This document shows, piece by piece, positions 1-5,828 of a stretch of 5,828 bases of DNA. The number at the start of each line of letters is the position of its first letter. Within the stretch, counting starts at the first letter, position 1. The position numbers and the translations under genes were made by a program. Under the pieces are notes generated by a model. The model saw only the letters and a program-made list of their open reading frames with translations, did no database searches and was not told the DNA's origin. The stretch comes from an uncultured Bacteroidales bacterium (GTDB lineage Bacteria; Bacteroidota; Bacteroidia; Bacteroidales; UBA4417). The stretch lies in the NCBI GenBank assembly GCA_937965665.1, contig CALCJE010000363.1, positions 1-5,828 on the forward strand, read 5' to 3'.

Positions 1-1364
1 GCTTTAATATTACCCCTTTCCTGGTGCCAGGCAAAGCACAGAAAATGGTAGTAAGAGTCTGGGACCCGGTTGATAAGGGATTTCAGCCACGCGGCAAGCA
101 GGTAGAAAATCCGGGGGGTATCTGGTATACTTCGGTAACCGGTATCTGGCAAACGGTTTGGATTGAACCAGTATCCGAGAACTTTCTCGAACAGATCAAA
201 ACAAATACCAATATCGACCGGAACACGGTAACCGTGAATGTTCAGGCTGCCGAAAACAACAACACCGACCTGGTGGAGGTAAGCATCCTGGAAAAAAACA
301 AAACTGTTGCCACGGCAAAAGGGATAACCGGTAACGAAATATTGCTCGAAGTACCCGGTGCAAAACTCTGGAGCCCCGAAACTCCTTTTCTGTATGATAT
401 GGAGGTGAAGCTAATCCGAAACGGGAAAGAAATTGACCGTGTAAAAAGCTATTTCGGATTCAGGAAAATTTCGACCAAAAGAAATGCTGATGGCGTGGTG
501 CGCCTGCAACTCAACAACAAGGATTACTTCCAGTTTGGCCCGCTCGACCAGGGCTGGTGGCCCGATGGGCTTTATACCGCACCTACGGATGAGGCCCTGA
601 AATTTGATATTGTTAAAACCAAGGATTTCGGATTTAATCTCATTCGTAAACATGTAAAAGTTGAACCGGCCCGCTGGTATTATCACTGCGATCGCGAGGG
701 CATCCTGGTATGGCAGGATATGCCGAGCGGCGATGGATGGGCAGGATGGGAAACCGATAAATATTATACCGGCAACGAACTGGTTCGTACGCCTGAATCG
801 GAAACCAATTACAAAAGAGAGTGGAAAGATATTATCGACCTTCTTTATTCTCACCCCTGTGTGGTAACCTGGGTTCCTTTCAACGAGGCCTGGGGACAGT
901 TTAAAACGGTTGAAATTGCACAATGGACCAAAAGCTACGATCCTTCCCGCCTGGTAAATTCAGCCAGCGGAGGCAATTTCTTTCCTGTAGGCGATATGCT
1001 CGACATCCACAACTATCCCGAACCTAAAATGACACTTTACGATGGAAACCGTGTTTGTGTACTCGGCGAATACGGAGGCATCGGCCTGGTTACCGATGAT
1101 CATACCTGGGTAAAAGACCGCAACTGGGGTTATGTAAAGTATAAATCGTCAGCCGAAGCTACGGATGCCTATGTTGCATTTGTCGAAAAACTCAAAAAAC
1201 TGATTGTTTCGGGTTTCTCAGCGGCAATCTACACGCAAACCACCGATGTGGAAATTGAAATAAATGGCCTGATGACCTATGATAGGAAGGTGATAAAGCT
1301 GGATGAAGCAAAAATCAGTAAAGTGAACCGTGAAGCTTGCAATTCATTAAACCAGTCAAAATAA
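1..1364 (+). CDS. Glycoside hydrolase family 2 (beta-glycosidase), 3' part, truncated by window start
   Basis: A retaining beta-glycosidase of the GH2 TIM-barrel type that probably removes a terminal sugar from a beta-linked glycan; the substrate cannot be read from the sequence. The frame is already open at base 3 (FNITPFL precedes the GTG at 24), so that GTG is not the real start. Numbering from the codon at 24, residues 1-50 are the end of the sugar-binding beta-sandwich (GGIWYTSVTGIWQTVW at 31-46). About 55-147 is the Ig-like domain, ending in YFGFRKI. About 150-440 is the barrel. The likely acid/base is Glu288 in FNEAWGQ (codon 885-887) and the likely nucleophile is Glu349 in LGEYGG (codon 1068-1070). 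It belongs to a GH2 clade with FGPLDQGWWPDG (171-182) and LVWQDMPSG (228-236) in place of the classical LacZ-type motifs. The end (IYTQTTDVEIEINGLMTYDR) is typical and complete at TAA 1362-1364. The N-terminal domain and any signal peptide lie outside the window. Confidence 0.93.
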   Translation, partial: FNITPFLVPGKAQKMVVRVWDPVDKGFQPRGKQVENPGGIWYTSVTGIWQTVWIEPVSENFLEQIKTNTNIDRNTVTVNVQAAENNNTDLVEVSILEKNKTVATAKGITGNEILLEVPGAKLWSPETPFLYDMEVKLIRNGKEIDRVKSYFGFRKISTKRNADGVVRLQLNNKDYFQFGPLDQGWWPDGLYTAPTDEALKFDIVKTKDFGFNLIRKHVKVEPARWYYHCDREGILVWQDMPSGDGWAGWETDKYYTGNELVRTPESETNYKREWKDIIDLLYSHPCVVTWVPFNEAWGQFKTVEIAQWTKSYDPSRLVNSASGGNFFPVGDMLDIHNYPEPKMTLYDGNRVCVLGEYGGIGLVTDDHTWVKDRNWGYVKYKSSAEATDAYVAFVEKLKKLIVSGFSAAIYTQTTDVEIEINGLMTYDRKVIKLDEAKISKVNREACNSLNQSK

Positions 1365-1409
1365 CCTCCTGGTCGGCCAGGCCCTCGATTGGTGATGTAA
1401 ATAAATGAT

Positions 1410-1430
1410 GTCTGCAATAGCAGGCTTTTT
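1410..1430 (+). terminator. Probable intrinsic terminator after the GH2 gene
   Basis: Bases 1410-1415 (GTCTGC) and 1420-1425 (GCAGGC) can form a six-pair stem with one U-G wobble around the four-base loop AATA, directly followed by TTTTT at 1426-1430. This is the layout of a Rho-independent terminator, 45 bases after the GH2 stop, and it would separate the GH2 transcript from the next genes. The stem is short, so strength is uncertain. A second small hairpin right after the stop (CCTGG 1368-1372, CCAGG 1377-1381) has no T tract and is less likely to terminate. An alternative pairing of AGGC 1422-1425 with GCCT 1435-1438 would compete with the main stem. Confidence 0.45.
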
Positions 1431-1526
1431 GCCGGCCTTTGATTTTGCGAATTTGCTGTAAGGATCTGCTGCAGTTCTGCTAACGGAACTGTGGTTTTAA
1501 ACTGCGCAAATCAGCATTGGTGGGAG

Positions 1527-1555
1527 TAAATTTTCTGACACAAATCTAAATTTTC
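1527..1555 (+). repeat. Direct repeat of TAAATTTTC, 20-base period, just before a start codon
   Basis: TAAATTTTC occurs at 1527-1535 and again at 1547-1555, exactly 20 bases apart. The match extends to TAAATTTTCTG versus TAAATTTTCAG. The second copy ends four bases before the ATG at 1560. Each copy is close to the Bacteroidetes -7 promoter element (TAnnTTTG), but I see no matching TTTG -33 element at the usual distance. It could be a promoter region, a regulator half-site pair on one face of the helix, or chance in AT-rich sequence. Confidence 0.3.
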
Positions 1556-1559
1556 AGCC

Positions 1560-2126
1560 ATGAGTTTAAACCGAAAAGATTTCTTGAAAAAGGCCTGTGT
1601 TTCAGGCGCATGTTTGTGTGGATTCGGAGGTTTTGTTTCAGCCATGGCTGACGAAAACATCCAGAATCACAATGAACCTGAACCCGATTCAGGCAAGACA
1701 CTTATACAAGCGTGGACGGCAACCCTTGTGGACAACCTGAATTCGGAACTGGAGCCCGAAATGGTCCGAAAGCTTGTAAAGAAGGGGAGTGCCATTCATT
1801 ACAACGATTTGAAAATGGATGAAATGCTTAAAGAGTATATCGGGCAGCCGGAAAAATTTATGCAATTTATTTCTGAAAAATGGGGCTGGGTGATCACTTT
1901 CGACAAAGCAACGGGCGTGTTGATTGCCGATGAGAATAAAAGCTACTGCGTATGCCCGGTCGTAAACCAGGCTAACCATATTGGATCGACTGCCATGTGT
2001 TATTGCTCCGAAGGCTTTGCCGAAAAAATGTTTTCCGTCGTATTTCAGCGGGCGGTTAAAGCAGAGGTGATTTCATCGGTGCTTCGAGGCAATGCAAGCT
2101 GCAAGTACAAGATTACAATAAGCTGA
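1560..2126 (+). CDS. Exported cysteine-motif protein with Tat-like leader, function unknown
   Basis: A 188-residue protein I cannot assign to a characterised function. The N-terminus (NRKDFLKKA at 4-12) resembles a twin-arginine leader with Arg-Lys in place of Arg-Arg. A hydrophobic, Cys- and Gly-rich stretch (13-30) follows, ending in Ala28-Met-Ala30, a plausible signal peptidase I site. The mature part is about 158 residues and predicted soluble. Its C-terminal half has an ordered cysteine set: Cys130-Val-Cys132-Pro, Cys147-Tyr-Cys149 and Cys181 in SVLRGNASCKYKI (173-185). This ending resembles small ligand-binding folds of the V4R and ATC-hydrolase (L-2-amino-thiazoline-4-carboxylate hydrolase-like) type, where a late Gly-x-x-Cys-x-aromatic segment is typical; that is recollection of family patterns, not a search result. 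ATG 1560 is chosen because it gives a complete leader; no Shine-Dalgarno is visible, as usual in Bacteroidota. It ends 55 bases before the probable start of the propeller gene and likely shares its transcript. Confidence 0.85.
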   Translation: MSLNRKDFLKKACVSGACLCGFGGFVSAMADENIQNHNEPEPDSGKTLIQAWTATLVDNLNSELEPEMVRKLVKKGSAIHYNDLKMDEMLKEYIGQPEKFMQFISEKWGWVITFDKATGVLIADENKSYCVCPVVNQANHIGSTAMCYCSEGFAEKMFSVVFQRAVKAEVISSVLRGNASCKYKITIS

Positions 2127-2181
2127 TAAACTGAAAAAAATGAATCCGATAAATATACATGACTCTCGTAAAAAACTATTT

Positions 2182-4884
2182 ATGAAAACAAAGTTCATCC
2201 TTGCTTCAATTGCTTTCACAGTCATTTGTGCACTTGGCAGTAAAGCGCAAACGGCACTTACTCCGGAAATGCTGAATCAATTCGAATTTCGTAACCTGGG
2301 CGCTTATCGTGCCGGTGCCTGGGTTTCGGCCATTGCTGTCCCCGAAAATCCGGGCGCAAAATATAAATATACTTTCTTCGTGGCCGGCCGCAATGGCGGA
2401 GTGTGGAAAACGGTAAACAACGGCACTACATTTTACCCTGTTTTCGAAAAATACGGTGTTACAACCATCGGTGCAATTGCTGTTGCCCCCTCGAACCCTG
2501 ATGTGGTTTGGGTAGGTACAGGCGAATCATACAATGCACGTTCATCTTTTGCTGGTAATGGCGTTTACAAGTCGACGGATGGAGGCGAAACATATACCAA
2601 TATGGGTCTGAAAGATTCGCATCATATCGCTAAAATTATTGTCGACCCGACCAATCCTGATATCGTTTATGTTGCTTCGATGGGGCACCTTTTTTCGACT
2701 AATGCCGAACGTGGTGTTTTTAAAACTACTGATGGCGGAAAAACATGGGAAAAAGTGCTTTTTGTTGATGATAAAACCGGTGTAATCGATTTAATTATCG
2801 ATCCTTCAAATCCATCAGTTTTATATGCTTCGGCCTATGAGAAAACCCGTTTGCCATGGCATTTCGAAGCCGGTGGTAAAGGCAGCGCCGTTTATAAAAC
2901 AACCGATGGCGGAAAAAACTGGGTGAAAATTTTAAATGGCCTTCCGGGTGGTGAACAGGGAAGGATTGGCCTGGCAATCAGCCGGAGTAATCCCAACATT
3001 GTTTATGCCGTGGTCGAAAATCTGAATCCGAAAGACCCGACAAAAGCACTGCAAACTGAAGGCATGATGAATACCAGCCGCGATAACTACTACGACCAGC
3101 TGAAAGGCGGCGAAGTATACCGGTCGGATAACGCCGGGCAACTGTGGAAAAAAATGAACGAGGATAAGTATAATGTAAGTTCCAAGGCTGCTTATTCGTT
3201 CAACCAGATCTATTGCAATCCGCAAAACCCTGATAACCTTTGGGTGCTCAGTGATGCCATGCATATTTCATTTGATGCCGGCAAAACCTGGACCGGCTTT
3301 GAGGGCGATACTACCCGCTATTTGAATAACATGTTTGGCGATCACCGCTGCATGTGGCTCGATCCCAAAGATGGAAACCATATGCTGTTAGGTAGTGACG
3401 GAGGCATTTACGAAACTTTTGATGCCGGGAAAACCACCCGTCATTTCTACCAGATACCTATTGAGGAAATATATGCGGTTGGCTACGATTTCCTGACACC
3501 GTACAATATTTATATCGGGCTGCAGGATCACGATGTATGGCGCGGGCCATCGAACAGCTGGGCCGGCGAAATAGGGCCCGAAGATTGGATTACCGTGGGT
3601 TCGGGCGACGGAATGTATTGCCGTACCGACAAAGAAACCGGCAGGTGGATATACTCAACCGGACAGTTCGGGCAACAGCTGCTGCTTGATGCCTGGACGG
3701 GGAAAGCAACCTCCATTATGCCCAAAGCATCAGAAGGGAAACCAGCCTACCGCTACACCTGGGCTACGCCGCTCATGCTTTCGCCACATAATTCTTCTAT
3801 TGTTTACACAGCCGCTCAAATGATGCTTCGTTCAGTAAACCAGGGCAAAACCTGGGAAGAAATCAGCCCCGATCTTACCACCAATGATCCTGTAAAGCAA
3901 AACGGGCGGGGACATATTAAATACTGTACCATCACTACTTTTGATGAATCGCCGCTGCGGCCGGGAATTATGTGGGCTGCCACCGATGATGGAAAAGTAC
4001 AGTGCACCTTTAACAATGGCGTAAACTGGACAGATTGTACCAGGGCAGTGATAGCCGCCGATTGCCCCGAAGGATTTTGGGCAACCCGCGTAGTGGCCTC
4101 GGCTCACCATCCTGAAACGGCTTATGTTAGTTTTTCTGGCTATACCAAGGACGATTTCCGGAGCTTGCTTTTTAAAACTACCGATGCCGGCAAAAACTGG
4201 ACGAAAATCACTGGCAACCTTCCGGATCAACCCATTAATGTGATTACCGAAGATGCCAGTAATGAAAACCTGCTTTTTGTGGGTACCGACGGCGGTTTGT
4301 ATGTTACGGTAAATGGCGGCAAAGGATGGGTGAAGTTCAACCAGATTCCTGCTGTTCCGGTAAAGGATATTGCTATCCATCCACGTGAAAACGATCTGAT
4401 TGTTGCTACCTACGGAAGGGGCGTTTATATCGCCAATATCCTTCCGCTAAAGTGCATCAACGATACTATTTTCGTTAGCCATGCTACGTTGTTTCCTGTT
4501 AAATGCAAACCGCTGAATAATTATTCGGATGCAGCCTGGATCGGGAACAGGCGGTTAATGGGTGATACACACCTGTTTACACTCAATGAGCCCAATGCTT
4601 TCGAAATTTATTATTACCTGGGCAAGGATCAGTTTGTGGCACCCAAAAAGAAAATGCCGATCATTTTGCCAACTATCGAAATCAGGAATGAGGCTGATAG
4701 CCTGCTGAAGACATTCCAACTGAAAGAACCCGGTTTTGGCAAGGTGATTTTACCCTTACGCAACCTGAATACAGGCCGGTATTCGGTAGTGTTAAAATCG
4801 AATGGAAAGGAGTTCAAACAAACTGCCATCGTAAAAGAACCATGGACCTGGCCGGTTGGTAATTTCGATATGCAGAAACCTTAA
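2182..4884 (+). CDS. Secreted BNR/Asp-box beta-propeller protein (sortilin/VPS10-like repeats)
   Basis: A 900-residue extracytoplasmic repeat protein, probably binding glycans or proteins rather than cutting them. Residues 1-23 (from ATG 2182) form a signal peptide with likely cleavage after Ser-Lys-Ala22. Mature sequence opens with FEFRNLGAYRAG (34-45), the usual start of this family. Eleven Asp-box-like motifs (S/T-x-D/N-x-G-x-x-W/Y/F) lie near residues 76, 130, 181, 239, 314, 362, 411, 550, 608, 665 and 708; KTTDGGKTW at 181-189 is the clearest. The 139-residue step between the seventh and eighth holds GLQDHDVWRGPS (446-457) and probably blades with decayed boxes, so two stacked propellers are likely. 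The propeller ends at YGRGVYIANILPL (744-756). From about 806 an Ig-like region follows, with TIEIRNEADSLLKTF and NTGRYSVVL. No glycosidase catalytic signature and no type IX secretion C-terminal domain is evident, although relatives are often labelled glycosyl hydrolase. An upstream in-frame ATG at 2140 would add 14 residues that fit no signal peptide, so 2182 is preferred. Confidence 0.94.
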   Translation: MKTKFILASIAFTVICALGSKAQTALTPEMLNQFEFRNLGAYRAGAWVSAIAVPENPGAKYKYTFFVAGRNGGVWKTVNNGTTFYPVFEKYGVTTIGAIAVAPSNPDVVWVGTGESYNARSSFAGNGVYKSTDGGETYTNMGLKDSHHIAKIIVDPTNPDIVYVASMGHLFSTNAERGVFKTTDGGKTWEKVLFVDDKTGVIDLIIDPSNPSVLYASAYEKTRLPWHFEAGGKGSAVYKTTDGGKNWVKILNGLPGGEQGRIGLAISRSNPNIVYAVVENLNPKDPTKALQTEGMMNTSRDNYYDQLKGGEVYRSDNAGQLWKKMNEDKYNVSSKAAYSFNQIYCNPQNPDNLWVLSDAMHISFDAGKTWTGFEGDTTRYLNNMFGDHRCMWLDPKDGNHMLLGSDGGIYETFDAGKTTRHFYQIPIEEIYAVGYDFLTPYNIYIGLQDHDVWRGPSNSWAGEIGPEDWITVGSGDGMYCRTDKETGRWIYSTGQFGQQLLLDAWTGKATSIMPKASEGKPAYRYTWATPLMLSPHNSSIVYTAAQMMLRSVNQGKTWEEISPDLTTNDPVKQNGRGHIKYCTITTFDESPLRPGIMWAATDDGKVQCTFNNGVNWTDCTRAVIAADCPEGFWATRVVASAHHPETAYVSFSGYTKDDFRSLLFKTTDAGKNWTKITGNLPDQPINVITEDASNENLLFVGTDGGLYVTVNGGKGWVKFNQIPAVPVKDIAIHPRENDLIVATYGRGVYIANILPLKCINDTIFVSHATLFPVKCKPLNNYSDAAWIGNRRLMGDTHLFTLNEPNAFEIYYYLGKDQFVAPKKKMPIILPTIEIRNEADSLLKTFQLKEPGFGKVILPLRNLNTGRYSVVLKSNGKEFKQTAIVKEPWTWPVGNFDMQKP

Positions 4885-4935
4885 CCGGCGCAAAGTTCCG
4901 GAGAAATTGAAACTGGAATATACATAATGATTTGT

Positions 4936-4950
4936 GTCTGCAATAACAGG
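4936..4950 (+). repeat. Near copy of the intergenic motif at 1410-1424
   Basis: GTCTGCAATAACAGG here matches GTCTGCAATAGCAGG at 1410-1424 at 14 of 15 bases, and ATAATGAT (4924-4931) upstream resembles ATAAATGAT (1401-1409) before the first copy. The single change breaks one stem pair and there is no T tract here, so this copy is a poor terminator. It lies 22 bases before the GH42 start. Role unknown. Confidence 0.35.
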
Positions 4951-4972
4951 TATAAATCGAAAATTATCATTC

Positions 4973-5828
4973 ATGATTGAAAGTAATAAGCTTATAAGAT
5001 TCAGGAATTACCTGGTATGCATGGCATTTTTGCTGATTTTGGCAGGTGTGCCGTTAAAATCGCTTGCACAGCAGTCCTTTTTTAAACCTGCTGACCTGAT
5101 GGTTACCGGCGTGTATTATTACCCGGAACATTGGGATTCCACACAGTGGGACCGCGACCTGGGAAATATCGCAGCCATGGGCTTTGAATTTGTTCATTAT
5201 GCCGAGTTTGCATGGGTTATGGTTGAGCCCCAGGAAGGTAAATTTACCTTTGCATGGCTCGATAAAGCGGTTGACCTGGCTGCCAAACATGGACTGAAAG
5301 TGATCATGTGTACGCCAACACCCACTCCGCCGGCATGGCTGGCAACTGCGCACCCGGAAATTTTTCTGTGGGACGAAAATTTTGTTCCGCAAATGCATGG
5401 TGCAAGGCAAAATGTGTCGGTTTGCAACGAAGTATACCGGCGGTACACTGCTGCTTATGTTAATACCCTTGCTGAGCATTATGGCCACGATAGCCGTATT
5501 ATGGGCTGGCAGGTCGATAATGAGCCTTATGCTCCCGAAGACTTCAGCCCTGCTGCAGACGTAAAATTCCGTGCCTGGCTTAAAAACAAGTATCAAACCA
5601 TTGAAAACCTCAACAAACATTGGGGCGCAGCCTTTTGGGGAATGAATTACAACGACTTCGAACAGGTACGGTGTTTTAATCCTTCCCATGGTGGATCAAG
5701 TCCGCATGCATACCTCGACTTTAAGCGTTTTTCGGCAGATATGCAGGCCGAATTCCTGAATATGCAGTCCGATATAATTCGCAAGCATTCGGATGGCAAG
5801 CAATGGATTACCACTAATTACACCGGGA
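4973..5828 (+). CDS. Secreted GH42 beta-galactosidase-type enzyme, 5' part, truncated by window end
   Basis: A retaining beta-galactosidase-type enzyme of glycoside hydrolase family 42. The first 285 codons are visible and the frame is still open at 5828. ATG 4973 is the first ATG after the in-frame TGA at 4928-4930. It gives a signal peptide with basic n-region (KLIRFRN, 6-12), hydrophobic core to about 26, and likely cleavage after Ser-Leu-Ala32. The barrel begins with GVYYYPEHWD (46-55), a GH42 hallmark. It continues through FVHYAEFAW (73-81), TPPAWLA (118-124) and the acid/base region GWQVDNEPY (178-186), with Asn183-Glu184 as the expected proton-donor pair (Glu codon 5522-5524). LNKHWGAAFWGMNYNDFE (213-230) and TTNYTG (280-285) also fit the family. 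The nucleophile glutamate should lie just past the edge. The four-cysteine zinc cluster described in some GH42 enzymes looks incomplete, with only Cys113 and Cys151 in that zone. It follows the propeller gene by 88 bases, so co-transcription is possible. An export signal suggests periplasmic or surface action on oligosaccharides. Confidence 0.93.
   Translation, partial: MIESNKLIRFRNYLVCMAFLLILAGVPLKSLAQQSFFKPADLMVTGVYYYPEHWDSTQWDRDLGNIAAMGFEFVHYAEFAWVMVEPQEGKFTFAWLDKAVDLAAKHGLKVIMCTPTPTPPAWLATAHPEIFLWDENFVPQMHGARQNVSVCNEVYRRYTAAYVNTLAEHYGHDSRIMGWQVDNEPYAPEDFSPAADVKFRAWLKNKYQTIENLNKHWGAAFWGMNYNDFEQVRCFNPSHGGSSPHAYLDFKRFSADMQAEFLNMQSDIIRKHSDGKQWITTNYTG

Noticed and set aside
24..26. GTG as the start of the GH2 gene
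   Set aside because: The same frame is open to the window edge and the upstream residues continue a family-like sugar-binding domain, so the gene begins outside the window.
411..923. Minus-strand open frame of 170 codons
   Set aside because: It is antisense to the GH2 barrel, including the acid/base motif, with no recognisable protein features.
1599..1619. Lipoprotein signal (lipobox) at Cys18 or Cys20 of the small protein
   Set aside because: The residues before these cysteines (Ser-Gly-Ala, Ala-Cys-Leu) do not fit the Leu-x-x-Cys lipobox well, and an Ala-x-Ala site follows at 28-30.
2140..2181. Upstream ATG giving a 914-residue propeller protein
   Set aside because: The extra 14 residues look like translated spacer, while ATG 2182 gives a textbook signal peptide. 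It remains possible because the sequence before 2140 is A-rich.
3832..4380. Minus-strand open frame of 182 codons
   Set aside because: It is antisense to the propeller gene inside Asp-box-coding sequence; its product is a by-product of codon bias.
4630..4881. Type IX secretion C-terminal sorting domain on the propeller protein
   Set aside because: The last residues (PWTWPVGNFDMQKP) do not show the usual pattern; the region fits an Ig-like domain instead.
4885..4901. CCGG...CCGG inverted repeat after the propeller gene as a terminator
   Set aside because: The stem is only four pairs with a nine-base loop and no T tract follows, so read-through to the GH42 gene is more likely.
4925..4960. Bacteroidetes promoter before the GH42 gene
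   Set aside because: A TTTG at 4931-4934 and TATAAATC at 4951-4958 are present, but the spacer (16 bases) and the -7 match are both poor.
5054..5689. Minus-strand open frame of 211 codons
   Set aside because: It lies wholly opposite the GH42 gene, whose translation is family-like throughout; the minus-strand product shows no recognisable domain.

Overview
The window looks like a piece of a carbohydrate-catabolic locus from a member of the Bacteroidota (Bacteroidetes). The evidence is the set of protein families (a Bacteroidetes-type GH2, a BNR/Asp-box propeller protein and a secreted GH42), the absence of clear Shine-Dalgarno sequences, A-rich sequence before starts, and several N-terminal export signals. 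The genus cannot be told from the sequence. All four genes are on the + strand, and both ends of the window cut through a gene.

Layout: (1) 1-1364, the 3' part of a glycoside hydrolase family 2 gene, open at the left edge, with both catalytic glutamates visible. (2) 1365-1559, a 195-base gap with a plausible intrinsic terminator at about 1410-1430 and a short direct repeat just before the next start. (3) 1560-2126, a small exported cysteine-containing protein with a Tat-like leader, of unknown function. (4) 2182-4884 (possible start at 2140), a secreted protein of about 900 residues with eleven recognisable Asp-box motifs in sortilin/BNR-type beta-propellers and an Ig-like C-terminal region. 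(5) 4885-4972, an 88-base gap carrying a near copy of the motif found in the terminator. (6) 4973-5828, the 5' part of a secreted GH42 beta-galactosidase-type gene, open at the right edge; the proton-donor Asn-Glu pair is present and the nucleophile should lie beyond the edge.

How they may work together (inference): two retaining beta-glycosidase-type enzymes, the GH42 clearly carrying an export signal, flank a secreted propeller protein that may bind or present substrate. This would fit breakdown of a beta-galactoside-containing glycan. No SusC/SusD pair, regulator or transporter is in the window, so it cannot be called a polysaccharide utilisation locus from this sequence alone. The small cysteine protein is probably co-transcribed with the propeller gene and is the least explained element. 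I found no RNA gene, mobile element or CRISPR array.
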